A stretch of 64,000 nucleotides of DNA from a virus: positions 1,194-65,193 of the IMG/VR virus record IMGVR_UViG_3300030419_007903. One strand, written 5' to 3'. The translations under genes and the position numbers were made by a program. The notes beneath the pieces are model-generated. The model searched no databases. It saw only the letters and a program-made list of their open reading frames with translations, and had not been told where the DNA came from. Below are positions 24,664-32,867 of the stretch, piece by piece; the first letter of the stretch is position 1; each line of letters begins with the position of its first letter.

Positions 24664-24840
24664 TTATTTTACGATTGTATCTCCCACTAATGAGTGATTC
24701 TCGCTAGGGTGGTCATAAACATTATCACGGGCAGCGGGAGCTGGGGCCGGAGCTTCTGGAGCTGCTGCCTTGGGAGCTGCGGGTGGTACTGACGGAGTAG
24801 AGGCCGGGGCTGCAGGAGTTGGATTATCCTCAAGTGCCAT
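24664..24840 (-). CDS. Ala/Pro-rich protein (58 aa)
   Basis: A 58-codon frame with ATG at 24840 encodes MALEDNPTPAAPA..., a stretch of about 35 residues made mostly of Ala and Pro, ending HPSENHSLVGDTIVK. It lies 3 bases after the holin-like gene's stop codon and before the 83-residue gene. Higher G+C than the surroundings, as expected from Ala/Pro codons. The extended, flexible composition resembles linkers of virion decoration or membrane-associated proteins; function unknown. Confidence 0.55.
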   Translation of the reverse strand: MALEDNPTPAAPASTPSVPPAAPKAAAPEAPAPAPAARDNVYDHPSENHSLVGDTIVK

Positions 24841-24843
24841 ACA

Positions 24844-25047
24844 TTAACCCTCCTTTTTGGTTTCGCCGTCGGCAGCCTTGGCTGCTTCAGATGTAACTCC
24901 TTGACGTAAAAATACTACCATAGCCGCAGCAAAAACTGCTTGAATAGTAGTAGATAAATCAACCTCTCCAGCAAAATATGCGCCGAGAGCCGTTAAAACC
25001 GCTGCACCAGCGGTGAAATAGGTCTTTTTACCTGAAAGTGCTTTCAT
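24844..25047 (-). CDS. holin-like small membrane protein (67 aa)
   Basis: The 67 residues show KKTYFTAGAAVLTALGAYFAG and, after a short polar loop, STTIQAVFAAAMVVFLRQG: two hydrophobic segments with a charged Lys/Glu tail, the layout of small phage holins or related membrane proteins. No endolysin is recognised next to it. The TATAATATACAC-type element on the plus strand (25053-25064) lies just upstream. Confidence 0.6.
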   Translation of the reverse strand: MKALSGKKTYFTAGAAVLTALGAYFAGEVDLSTTIQAVFAAAMVVFLRQGVTSEAAKAADGETKKEG

Positions 25048-25052
25048 ACTAG

Positions 25053-25064
25053 TATAATATACAC
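25053..25064 (-). promoter_or_regulatory. GTGTA-TATTATA promoter-like element
   Basis: Minus-strand GTGTATATTATA ends 5 bases before the ATG at 25047, preceded by TTTAAG. It resembles the elements at 24319, 38264, 41556 and 48475. The match is looser than for the last two. Confidence 0.35.
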
Positions 25065-25070
25065 CTTAAA

Positions 25071-27512
25071 TTAAAAATCCACACAAACTTTATCAGATTT
25101 TTTGTCGTATTTTACAGAGAATTCTGTCTTCTGAGTATTAGCCACTATCTCTCGAGAAATAACATCTGACACCTCTCTTTGAATAATTCTTTTAATCGAG
25201 CGAGCACCAAATTCTTTATCGCTTACTTTTGTAAAAATAAAATTAGATAAGTTTCTGGAGAAACAAAGGGTAAGTCCATTATTACCCGCGCTTTCCTTCA
25301 GGTTTTTTAATTCATAATTAATTATAGATCTTAAATTTGCATCAGATAATTTATTGAAAAATAAAACATCATCAAAACGATTGATTAATTCTAAAGGCAA
25401 TAGTTTTTTAACTTCCTTAAAAGCGTCTTCTACATTTGACTCTTGCAAGTTTTCAGACCCAAATCCTAAAGATTGAGTTTTAGATAATTGAGCTGATCCT
25501 ATATTTCCCGTAACTATAATAATTGAGTTATGAAAGCGACCTACGCGGCCATGCGAATCAGTCAGTCTACCTTCATCTAGAATCTGCAATAACATCTGAT
25601 GAACTTTTGGGTGAGCTTTTTCTATTTCGTCAAACAAGATAACACAATGAGGATTTTTACACACCTTCTCTACTAGTAATCCTCCATTCTCGTGACCTAT
25701 ATAGCCCGGATTAGAGCCAGTTAACTTGGAAACACTAGATTCTTCAGAAAATTCAGACATGTCTAAGTGCATAAAGCTCTCTTTGCTCCCAAAAAAAGTA
25801 CTGGCCAGCATTTTAGCTAAAAAAGTCTTGCCTACTCCAGTGGTGCCCAAAAATAAAAACGAACCAATAGGTCTATTTCCGTCTCGCAATCCACTTTTAT
25901 GCCTCATTAAGCACTTAGAAATAGTTTCAACAGGCTTCTCTTGACCTACAATAACTTTTTTTAATTTTTTTTCTAAATATAGATACTTTTCTGTTTCTGA
26001 TTTAAGAAACTCATCTAAAGGAATATTAGTTTTAGTAGAAAGTACTTCAAATAAATGATTACGAGTCAACTTATATTTGTTGGAGGTTATTTTATTCTGC
26101 CATGAAATTAACGCTTTTTTCAAAGCCTCAAAAGTCGTGGATTGATCGTCATTCATGTTTGTAAAAGAATTGCCAATTTTAGAGAAAGATTCCACTAATG
26201 AATTCTCAAGGTCTGCTATTTTTTTTGGTTTAACAATTTTTTTGACTTTGACGTGACTACATGCCAAGTCCATTAAATCAATTGCCTTGTCCGGAAATTG
26301 TGAATCAAGCATATAGCGATCTGAATAATCGACTATGTCATTAAGTATTTCTTCAGAAATAGCAACTGAATGATATTCTTCATAAATAGTTTTTTTTCGT
26401 AAAAGAATCTCTAAAGTAGATTTTTTACTAGGCTCATTAATAACCAAAGATTGGAATCTTCTTTGAAGAGCTTTATCTTTTGTGAATTTTTGCCGATATT
26501 CTTTGAATGTAGTAGCCCCTACAACTGTTATTTCTCCATTAGATAAGGCGGGCTTGAGTATATTAGCTGCATCTAAACCTCCCTCTGCGTCTCCAGCCCC
26601 GATTAAAGTATGAATTTCATCTATAAATAATATAACAGAATCATGCTTTGCTTCTTCAATTACCTGTTTTATGCGGGCCTCAAACTCTCCACGGTATTTA
26701 GTACCGGCAAGCATAGAGCTTAAATTCAGTTCATAAAAAATTTTGTCGTTAAGAAAAAATGAAGATTTATTGCGGACAATGTTTTGAACTAATGCTTCTA
26801 CCACAGCAGTCTTGCCCACTCCAGCTTCTCCGATAATAATAGCGTTATTCTTCTTTCTCCTGTTTAAAATATCCTCAAGCTTGCTAACTTCTTCTTCTCT
26901 GCCGTAAACGGGATCAAGTTTATTTTCTAAAGCTTTTTGAGTCATATTTGTTCCCAACTTATCTAGCAGCGCAAAATGCTGACGCTGACTAGAAGAGCTA
27001 ATCATATCTTGAACAGTCCCTTCATTCATAGAGCTCGAAATATCATTGCTATCTTCAGCATCACACAAATAATCTAAAACTTTTGTAGTGACAAAGTTCA
27101 TATCAACACCAAGAAAGACTAATATCTCGTCCGGAATTAATGCTATATCTTTAAATATAGCCATAAAAATATGCTCAGCGCTCACCCATGAATGAGACAA
27201 ATCTTGCGCCAACTGAGTCGCGTTTTTTAACACTTCTTTTAACTCGGCAGAAAGCTTGAATTCATCGGGTTTTAATTTCTCTGGCTGCTCCACCAAAACA
27301 GTTGCGTATAGGTGATGTCGGAAATTATTGAGGTCCAGACCGGCCTCAACTAAAACTTCAATGCATCGACTTTTCTTCAATTCAAAGAATGCTGCAAATA
27401 AATGTGCCACACCTACATCTGTGTAGTTGAGTTCTTGCGCTATCTTCTTACAAAGCTGCAACAGCTTTTGCGAGCGAGGGGTAAAATTAATATCTTGGTT
27501 ATCTAGCGTCAT
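25071..27512 (-). CDS. ClpA/ClpC-type AAA+ unfoldase
   Basis: The 813-residue protein has a Clp N-domain (about 1-150), a first AAA+ module with GEAGVGKT (228-235) and ILFIDEIHTLIGAG, a short middle region, and a second AAA+ module with GTTGVGKTFLA and VILFDEIEKAHPKVHQ. In the second module, QSLGFGS carries the L-G-F tripeptide at the position where ClpA/ClpC/ClpX dock on ClpP; ClpB disaggregases lack it. No ClpP is seen in the window, so the protein may recruit host ClpP to degrade chosen proteins. ATGA overlap joins it to the polymerase gene. Confidence 0.92.
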   Translation of the reverse strand: MTLDNQDINFTPRSQKLLQLCKKIAQELNYTDVGVAHLFAAFFELKKSRCIEVLVEAGLDLNNFRHHLYATVLVEQPEKLKPDEFKLSAELKEVLKNATQLAQDLSHSWVSAEHIFMAIFKDIALIPDEILVFLGVDMNFVTTKVLDYLCDAEDSNDISSSMNEGTVQDMISSSSQRQHFALLDKLGTNMTQKALENKLDPVYGREEEVSKLEDILNRRKKNNAIIIGEAGVGKTAVVEALVQNIVRNKSSFFLNDKIFYELNLSSMLAGTKYRGEFEARIKQVIEEAKHDSVILFIDEIHTLIGAGDAEGGLDAANILKPALSNGEITVVGATTFKEYRQKFTKDKALQRRFQSLVINEPSKKSTLEILLRKKTIYEEYHSVAISEEILNDIVDYSDRYMLDSQFPDKAIDLMDLACSHVKVKKIVKPKKIADLENSLVESFSKIGNSFTNMNDDQSTTFEALKKALISWQNKITSNKYKLTRNHLFEVLSTKTNIPLDEFLKSETEKYLYLEKKLKKVIVGQEKPVETISKCLMRHKSGLRDGNRPIGSFLFLGTTGVGKTFLAKMLASTFFGSKESFMHLDMSEFSEESSVSKLTGSNPGYIGHENGGLLVEKVCKNPHCVILFDEIEKAHPKVHQMLLQILDEGRLTDSHGRVGRFHNSIIIVTGNIGSAQLSKTQSLGFGSENLQESNVEDAFKEVKKLLPLELINRFDDVLFFNKLSDANLRSIINYELKNLKESAGNNGLTLCFSRNLSNFIFTKVSDKEFGARSIKRIIQREVSDVISREIVANTQKTEFSVKYDKKSDKVCVDF

Positions 27513-30124
27513 TTTAAGTCAGAAAGTTTCATGTAAATTCTTTGATCTAAAACACTCATGTCGTTTACAAAAACAGTTCCATCTCCTTTACGGCCTGTGA
27601 TTATAGCAATGGAGTCTTTTTCTGGCAAGCTTTTTCCTTTATTTAAATACGGCTGATATTCTCTCTCCATAAATATACACTTAGCCTCTGAAGTTTCATC
27701 TGACGCGACAATAAAATAATACTTTTTATTAGTCTGTGAAGTTTTTTTAAGGCATGACTTGACCGTTCCTACAAATTTGACAAAAGCATTATCAGTAAGC
27801 TCGAATATTTCTTTGCAGGTTATCATAGAATCTTTGTCCCGGCCTCTAAATGTATCTTTAAGTTTCTTGGTATAACTATAACCTAATAATTGTTTTTCAA
27901 AATACCAATTAGCAAAATCTTCATTATTGCCTTCATTATTTTTATCATAGATAGATTTATAGGGTTCATATTTAGCTTTGAAAGTCGCAAGGCGACTAGG
28001 CTTCATGAAAGGACGGTTATCGTCTCCCATTAGTGGAGGTTCCGTCTGCGTTGCCCTTTTAATAATTTTTAAAATGTCATAATTATATTCTTCCCCTAAA
28101 GCTTTGGCTATTCTTCTTTCTCTATCTGTTAAGATATTATAAGATTGAGCTTCTAATACTAGCCGAGCTCTAGAATTGCTCCCCGCAAAAGAGTTTAAAG
28201 TCCCTGCTTGAATCAATCCTGAAAAAACGCCTATATTTATTCCTGCTTGCTTGGCTGCCTCAAAGACTTCAAATTTATTTAATTCCTCCGGACTACCTTT
28301 TCTGAAGGTCAGGATACTTTGAAGGCTTTTCAAGCTCACTCCTTTTATTGCGTCTAGACCATAACGAATATTTTTACCTTCAATCGAAAATTCTTCTTGA
28401 GATTTTGCTAAGTCAGGACGTAATAACTTCATTTCATACATAGGTAATTCGGAAGCTACCTTGCTTATTTGGTCAAACGGCTCCGACTCATTTTTGGCCA
28501 TCTTAAGGAGAGCTACAAAAAACTCTTGTGGATATTTAAATTTAACATAGGTTGTCCACGCTGAAAGCATAGCATAAGAAATCGAATGAGACTTATTAAA
28601 AGAATAGTTGGCACTATCTTCCGCCACTTGCCACAATACATCTGCTATCTCCATTCCTCGATGCCCAGTCCATGCGTTAGTTAAGCGCTTTTCCTCTACT
28701 TTTTTGGCAATCTTTTCCCTCCATGCGGGCATCTGGTCAACTTTCTTCTTGCCTACAATTCGACGGAGCTGTTCCGCTTCATCTAAGGTAAATCCTACCT
28801 TAACCGCCATTTTCATTAACTGCTCTTGATAAAGCGGAATTCCTCCTGTATAATCTAATATTTCTGAAAACTCAGGATGCACTAATTCTGAGTCGCCGGT
28901 TCTAATATAAGAAGCATATTGGTCTTTAAAATTTAAAGCCCCGGGTCGCGCGATAGCTACCACCGCTGAAATCTCTTCTAAATTTCGAGGTTTTACTTTG
29001 CAGCATACATCAAAATTAGTATCTGCTTCAATCTGAAATAATCCCTGCCCTCCCCGAAAACGAAGGTCTTGTAAATTTTTATAAATAAAATCATCTTGCA
29101 AGTCAATCTTTTCAAAGTCAAGATCTATCCCTTGCGTAGTTTTGAGCATATTTTTTGCATCATTAATCACCGTTAAAGTTTTTAACCCAAGTATATCAAA
29201 TTTGACTGTAAGCTCAGCGATCCAATTCATATCATAGCAAGATATTAAATCTCCATCTTTAGTCTTTTGAATTGGACAAATATCAGTTAATTGATGATGC
29301 GAAATAGCAATCCCTGAAGCGTGAACACCTGTGTTCTTGATTAACCCTTCGAGCTTTCGCGCTACATTAAATGCTTCAGGATGCTTCTCGGTCCAATCTG
29401 AAAACTTTTCACTCTCTTCTTTCGCTGTGTTGAGTTTGGCTACTTTGCCGAAAACCACGGGAATCTGGTCGCTAACATCATTCATTTCATCCTCACTTAA
29501 AAGGCCAACTAGTTTTCCAACTTCTTTAATGCAAAGCTTGCCGCTTAATGTAACTAAATTTAAAATTTTACATGTACGGCCTTTATATTTTCTTTTAATA
29601 TATTCAATAACTTCTGATCGACGATCATAAGCAATATCGTTATCGACATCAGCTAATAAACTTCCATCTAAATAAGTAACTCCATTTTTTTCAATTTTAC
29701 GCGCTCTGGTACGGGAGACGAACCTTTCAAAAAATAAATCATATTTCAAAGGATCAACTTTAGTGACCCCTAAAAAATATAAAACTAAACTGCCTGCGGC
29801 CGAACCCCTTCCCGGCCCCGTGGGAATATTATTTTCATGGCAAAAATTTAAGACTTCCCAGTTTAATAATATGTAATCAACAAAACCTAATTCTTCAAAA
29901 ATAGAAATTTCCATCTTCATTCGGTCGATGTAATTTTTATCTTTTGTCGTAAAGCCTTTAGCTCGCATATTTTCACTACATAGCTTTTTAAGAAATTGCA
30001 GATTTGAACTATCTGAAGAAATGCCTAATTCTCGATAATACTTTTCTTCAATATTGATCTTAGGAAGTAGCACTCCTGCAGGAGCGCATTCATCGTAAGT
30101 GGTAAAATTGCTATAAAAACTCAT
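27509..30124 (-). CDS. dnaE: DNA polymerase III alpha, polymerase part without PHP domain
   Basis: The 871-residue product covers the palm, fingers, HhH and OB regions of bacterial DnaE. GPGRGSAAGSLVLYFLG and FFERFVS are conserved palm motifs; ADVDNDIAYDRRSEVIEYI matches the PDFDVDF catalytic segment with both Asp residues kept; KFDILGLKTLTVI supplies the third Asp region. The usual N-terminal PHP domain (about 270 residues) is missing and is encoded separately at 33538-34293. The start MSFYSN at ATG 30124 overlaps the exonuclease stop (ATGA) and corresponds to the point just after the PHP domain. Replicative polymerase of the element. Confidence 0.93.
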   Translation of the reverse strand: MSFYSNFTTYDECAPAGVLLPKINIEEKYYRELGISSDSSNLQFLKKLCSENMRAKGFTTKDKNYIDRMKMEISIFEELGFVDYILLNWEVLNFCHENNIPTGPGRGSAAGSLVLYFLGVTKVDPLKYDLFFERFVSRTRARKIEKNGVTYLDGSLLADVDNDIAYDRRSEVIEYIKRKYKGRTCKILNLVTLSGKLCIKEVGKLVGLLSEDEMNDVSDQIPVVFGKVAKLNTAKEESEKFSDWTEKHPEAFNVARKLEGLIKNTGVHASGIAISHHQLTDICPIQKTKDGDLISCYDMNWIAELTVKFDILGLKTLTVINDAKNMLKTTQGIDLDFEKIDLQDDFIYKNLQDLRFRGGQGLFQIEADTNFDVCCKVKPRNLEEISAVVAIARPGALNFKDQYASYIRTGDSELVHPEFSEILDYTGGIPLYQEQLMKMAVKVGFTLDEAEQLRRIVGKKKVDQMPAWREKIAKKVEEKRLTNAWTGHRGMEIADVLWQVAEDSANYSFNKSHSISYAMLSAWTTYVKFKYPQEFFVALLKMAKNESEPFDQISKVASELPMYEMKLLRPDLAKSQEEFSIEGKNIRYGLDAIKGVSLKSLQSILTFRKGSPEELNKFEVFEAAKQAGINIGVFSGLIQAGTLNSFAGSNSRARLVLEAQSYNILTDRERRIAKALGEEYNYDILKIIKRATQTEPPLMGDDNRPFMKPSRLATFKAKYEPYKSIYDKNNEGNNEDFANWYFEKQLLGYSYTKKLKDTFRGRDKDSMITCKEIFELTDNAFVKFVGTVKSCLKKTSQTNKKYYFIVASDETSEAKCIFMEREYQPYLNKGKSLPEKDSIAIITGRKGDGTVFVNDMSVLDQRIYMKLSDLK

Positions 30125-30753
30125 ATCTCTACATTCCAAATAAGTTTATTAAAAATTTTGAGAGTCATCTCGACATCATAAATCGCATCGTGCAGCTTCT
30201 TTGGGTCAAATTCAATATCAAACTCTTGCAAAAGAGTTTGTTGTCTAGTTTTTAGGCCTCTCTGTATATAGTTGTTAAGCTTACATTGCCAAAAAGTTAA
30301 ATTACCATCGGGCTGCTTTAGTCCTAACTTATAGGCTTTAGCGATACAATTTGTGTCTATAATTCTATTCATATAACTATAATCAGTTTTTTTGCCGCAC
30401 ATCTTTCTTAATATGTTATGAATGTAAACATCAAAACCAATTACATTGTGACCTATTAAAAGATAATCCTGATTATATAAATAATTATCAAAAAACTCTA
30501 GAACCTGCGCCGGCTTTTTCTTTTTTTTATCATGAGTTGACTGATTAAATCCAGTAATTTTTTTTGCCTCTGGGGAAATATCTAAGTCTGGTACATCAAT
30601 ATGAAGATCGTATCGATTAAGTATGTTATTGCCTTCTGTGACAATAAAGCCTAATTGCCACGGTCGAGAGTATCTTAGGTTTAAACCCTCGGTTTCAAAA
30701 TCGAATACAATATATTTCTGCTTCTTTCTAAAACGTAATAAACTATTGGTCAT
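30121..30753 (-). CDS. DnaQ-like 3'-5' exonuclease (proofreading subunit)
   Basis: The 210-residue protein has the DEDD exonuclease motifs: YIVFDFETEGLNL (Exo I, Asp18 and Glu20), LLIGHNVIGFDVY (Exo II) and HDAIYDVEMTLKIF (Exo III, His and Asp, DEDDh type). It most likely proofreads for the polymerase encoded next, to which it is coupled by an ATGA overlap. The SET gene upstream is coupled the same way. Confidence 0.9.
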   Translation of the reverse strand: MTNSLLRFRKKQKYIVFDFETEGLNLRYSRPWQLGFIVTEGNNILNRYDLHIDVPDLDISPEAKKITGFNQSTHDKKKKKPAQVLEFFDNYLYNQDYLLIGHNVIGFDVYIHNILRKMCGKKTDYSYMNRIIDTNCIAKAYKLGLKQPDGNLTFWQCKLNNYIQRGLKTRQQTLLQEFDIEFDPKKLHDAIYDVEMTLKIFNKLIWNVEI

Positions 30754-31193
30754 TTTTTCTCAATCTTACAGAAATCAAAATATTCCGAACCATAATCGAT
30801 AGTTAACTCAGATTCGGCTTTAATATCCCTGTTCGCTATATAAGAACATAGGAAGCGATTCTTGTCAATAAAATAATCTATATTATTGTTATCCGCGTGA
30901 TTGTATATCATGCCAAAGCCTAAAACCACAACGGGGCGCGTAGCGTGCTGACTTAATATCCCGTCATGCTCATCACAAAACTCTTTCCAATCTTTACGAA
31001 GCTCTACCCAAGGTAAAGCGTAACGCTTTAATTCTGGATCGCAATCTTCCCATTTGTTATTTTTTAATAAAATTAAATGGGCTTCCTCTATAGTATCTCC
31101 CTTTTTAAGATTATGAGTGCAAAAAACCCCGCGTCCTTCAATGGGTGATTGACGAATTTCTAAATGGGGAGATAAAGATAATTTATTATTCAT
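30750..31193 (-). CDS. SET-domain protein lysine methyltransferase-like
   Basis: The 147-residue protein is essentially a minimal SET domain: SPIEGRGVFCTHNLKKGD at the N-terminus, MIYNHADNNNIDY (the NHxxxxN motif that binds S-adenosylmethionine) and ESELTIDYGSEYF (the ELxxDY motif near the catalytic Tyr). SET enzymes methylate protein lysines, but the target here is unknown; it could modify host ribosomal or DNA-binding proteins. The pre- and post-SET Cys clusters of eukaryotic enzymes are absent. Confidence 0.85.
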   Translation of the reverse strand: MNNKLSLSPHLEIRQSPIEGRGVFCTHNLKKGDTIEEAHLILLKNNKWEDCDPELKRYALPWVELRKDWKEFCDEHDGILSQHATRPVVVLGFGMIYNHADNNNIDYFIDKNRFLCSYIANRDIKAESELTIDYGSEYFDFCKIEKK

Positions 31194-31198
31194 ATAAA

Positions 31199-31286
31199 TG
31201 GTACCGATGGCCGGACTCGAACCGGCACTCCTTCAACAGGAAACGGATTTTAAGTCCGTCGTGTCTACCAATTCCACCACATCGGC
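31199..31286 (-). tRNA. tRNA-Leu (anticodon UAA)
   Basis: An 88-base cloverleaf with acceptor stem GCCGATG/CATCGGT, a D-arm GTGGAATTGGTAGACAC, anticodon stem ACGGA/TCCGT with loop CTTAAAA (anticodon TAA), a long class II variable arm, T-loop GGTTCGAGTCC, and an encoded CCA (31199-31201). It reads UUA, a frequent codon in this A+T-rich genome. The 5' part overlaps the 3' end of the cytidylyltransferase-like gene on the same strand. Confidence 0.95.
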
Positions 31287-31712
31287 TTTAGTGAGCCAAC
31301 TACTGCTTTGTATTTTTTCCCCAAGGCCATAAATAGTTCTAACTCCTATTTGTTTACAAATTTTATGCTCAGGGGTATTTTTACCGCTTGTGCGATCTCC
31401 TCCATTGCAAAACATCATGTCCTCGTATTTACTTTTATAAAGAGCCCTCACCCATTCCAACGTATTACAAACCGTATCGTCGGTATCAGCAGATTCTATT
31501 ACTATATCCACAGGTTTTAAAGATTCTATGATTTTTATTCTTTCATTTAAAGGCATGAAAGGCTTTCCTTTCTTGCGCTCAAGAAAAGCATCGTCATTGA
31601 CAATAACACATAAATCGTCTGCCATACTTTTAGCTTTCTCAAAAAGCTCAATATGGCCTACGTGAACAGGGTCAAAACCACCGCTTACTATTGCTAATTT
31701 ATTTTTACTCAT
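31233..31712 (-). CDS. cytidylyltransferase-like nucleotidyltransferase
   Basis: The 159-residue frame has VSGGFDPVHVGHIELFEKAK, with the HxGH motif of the cytidylyltransferase/PPAT superfamily, LNERIKIIESLKPVD, and GLGEKIQSSSWL, where relatives usually end with KIQSSS. The last roughly 18 residues (from ADVVELVDTTDL on) are read from the tRNA-Leu gene. The functional domain is complete before the tRNA, so the extension is probably tolerated rather than needed. Substrate could be a sugar- or polyol-phosphate. Confidence 0.82.
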   Translation of the reverse strand: MSKNKLAIVSGGFDPVHVGHIELFEKAKSMADDLCVIVNDDAFLERKKGKPFMPLNERIKIIESLKPVDIVIESADTDDTVCNTLEWVRALYKSKYEDMMFCNGGDRTSGKNTPEHKICKQIGVRTIYGLGEKIQSSSWLTKADVVELVDTTDLKSVSC

Positions 31713-31715
31713 ATT

Positions 31716-31796
31716 TTACCATACCCAAACCATATAGTCGTAGTCTTCTACATCGGTAGGTAAAATGTCGTAATTACTCTTCAATTGGTAAGACAT
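31716..31796 (-). CDS. possible 26-aa microprotein
   Basis: A short ATG frame, MSYQLKSNYDILPTDVEDYD followed by YMVWVW, overlaps the 3' end of the 75-residue gene in another frame and stops 3 bases before the ATG of the cytidylyltransferase-like gene. The tight fit to the gap is suggestive but the length is too short to be sure. Confidence 0.25.
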   Translation of the reverse strand: MSYQLKSNYDILPTDVEDYDYMVWVW

Positions 31797-32001
31797 CGTA
31801 CATTTTGTGAATTGTTTCTTTAATGGCAGTATATTCTTCCTCCACTAAAATAGTTCCTCTTCTTAATTGAATATTAGTGTTACTGCTGCCTTTAGAATCT
31901 ACGGGAGAAAAAGAAGAGATCTTTTCCACGTTAAGAGAAATAGGTCTTTTATGTCCCGCCGTGATTCCACCTGTTATTATTTCAGTTAATTGTATAAACA
32001 T
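31774..32001 (-). CDS. FlbD-like small protein (75 aa)
   Basis: A 75-residue protein with MFIQLTEIITGG, ISLNVEKISSFSPV and ILVEEEYTAIKETIHKMY, the pattern of FlbD-like proteins (LTRLNG...I..I...P.T.I.L.NG..~~V.E). In bacteria FlbD-like proteins are associated with flagellar operons; phage and prophage relatives have no known role. Confidence 0.55.
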   Translation of the reverse strand: MFIQLTEIITGGITAGHKRPISLNVEKISSFSPVDSKGSSNTNIQLRRGTILVEEEYTAIKETIHKMYDVLPIEE

Positions 32002-32003
32002 AT

Positions 32004-32120
32004 TTATTTAATAAAAATTTTATAACACTTTTTGCAAAGCAACGAAAGCTTGCCTTTTGTTTGTACCCATGTCAAGTCAATTTCATCAAAAGGTTTTTTA
32101 CAATGGGTACAGTTGCACAT
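32004..32120 (-). CDS. 38-aa zinc-knuckle microprotein
   Basis: An ATG at 32120 opens 38 codons starting MCNCTHCKKPFDEIDLTW and ending CKKCYKIFIK: two CxxC knuckles about 20 residues apart, a plausible zinc ribbon. It stops 2 bases before the next ATG region. The 45 bases before its ATG are nearly the same as those before the HNH endonuclease gene at 50714-51922, whose product also opens with a CxxC pair. It may be a small regulatory protein or the remnant of a homing-type gene. Confidence 0.6.
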   Translation of the reverse strand: MCNCTHCKKPFDEIDLTWVQTKGKLSLLCKKCYKIFIK

Positions 32121-32167
32121 TATCTATCGTCCACTTGCTTTTGTTTTTCTGTCGAAAATTTTTTTGC
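32121..32167 (-). repeat. conserved leader, copy 1 (matches 51923-51969)
   Basis: The block directly before the ATG at 32120 reads, on the minus strand, AAAAAAATTTTCGACA, a 13-base A-rich part, then AGTGGACGATAGATA. The copy before the ATG at 51922 differs at only about ten positions and one single-base gap. Position directly before two start codons suggests a promoter plus translation leader or a mobile-unit boundary. Confidence 0.7.
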
Positions 32168-32179
32168 CTTCTTAAAGGA

Positions 32180-32256
32180 TGGTACCTCGGGCGGGACTCG
32201 AACCCACAACATTCTGCTTAGAAGGCAGACGCTCTATCCAGTTGAGCTACCGAGGC
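32180..32256 (-). tRNA. tRNA-Arg (anticodon UCU)
   Basis: A 77-base cloverleaf: acceptor GCCTCGG/CCGAGGT, D-arm TAGCTCAACTGGATAGAG, anticodon stem TCTGC/GCAGA with loop CTTCTAA (anticodon TCT), T-arm GTGGGTTCGAGTCCCGC, encoded CCA at 32180-32182. It reads AGA, abundant in A+T-rich phage genes. Followed immediately by the conserved leader of the zinc-knuckle gene. Confidence 0.95.
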
Positions 32257-32273
32257 AGGGCATTCAGCACCGT

Positions 32274-32504
32274 TTAATGTCCGTTCATCTTCTTGAGCTC
32301 TTTATGTATCTCGAAAACGACGAGCATTAATTCTGCATAAATGCGAACCGCTATTGGTCCTAGCACTATCATGCTAATTCCTGTAATGGAATCTACGCTT
32401 AATGTCATTATACCCATGATAACAACAACAAGCATCCCTATATAGCTGAGGATTTTTAAAACCCCCGGCGTAATCATGTATTCATAATTTAAGAATGTTT
32501 TCAT
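32274..32504 (-). CDS. DUF4282-like membrane protein (76 aa)
   Basis: The 76 residues contain two hydrophobic helices: ITPGVLKILSYIGMLVVVIM and ISMIVLGPIAVRIYAELMLV, then a charged tail. The TPxxxKxxY...G...RIxxELxxVxFxI pattern is that of DUF4282, a bacterial family of unknown role. Inner membrane by prediction. Confidence 0.7.
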   Translation of the reverse strand: MKTFLNYEYMITPGVLKILSYIGMLVVVIMGIMTLSVDSITGISMIVLGPIAVRIYAELMLVVFEIHKELKKMNGH

Positions 32505-32513
32505 GTCTTTATT

Positions 32514-32867
32514 TTATTTGATCACTCGATAACTATCGCTATCTTCGTGAAAAGTACTTATCTCTATAAATTTAACTTGCTGTCCGGTTGCGCAAAGGCG
32601 ATGAGGGATGAGAGGGTTAATTTCAAAACTATCCCCAGCCATTAAACAATGCAATGACTCTTCAGTCGTATCAGTATCAACTGTAACCAACTCTAACTCC
32701 CCTTCTATAACATAAAAAGTTTCATGTTTATTAGCGTGAAAATGCAATGACGTACTGCATCCGGGATTGATTGTTAAAATTTTTCCACAGTAATCATGCT
32801 CTTTATTATTAGCAAGCCACAGCTCGCTTCCCCATTCTTTTATTACGGTTTTTGTTGCTATTTGCAT
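32514..32867 (-). CDS. cupin-fold sugar isomerase-like protein
   Basis: The 117-residue protein is a single cupin barrel: IKEWGSELWLANN, then LHFHANKHETFYVIEGELEL (HxHxxxxE metal motif) and PLIPHRLCATG (second cupin motif His). It resembles the C-terminal domain of mannose-6-phosphate isomerase and D-lyxose isomerase-like cupins that act on sugar phosphates. A role in supplying mannose or another hexose to the glycan routes is possible. Its start overlaps the sulfotransferase stop by 10 bases. Confidence 0.75.
   Translation of the reverse strand: MQIATKTVIKEWGSELWLANNKEHDYCGKILTINPGCSTSLHFHANKHETFYVIEGELELVTVDTDTTEESLHCLMAGDSFEINPLIPHRLCATGQQVKFIEISTFHEDSDSYRVIK

Noticed and set aside
30125-30139. 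TTG start at 30139 for the polymerase
   Set aside because: It lies inside the exonuclease gene, whereas ATG 30124 gives an exact ATGA overlap as used by many neighbours.
31199-31251. Reading the peptide DVVELVDTTDLKSV as a functional protein tail
   Set aside because: It is the translation of tRNA-Leu sequence and occurs by chance with many tRNA genes; the enzyme fold ends before it.
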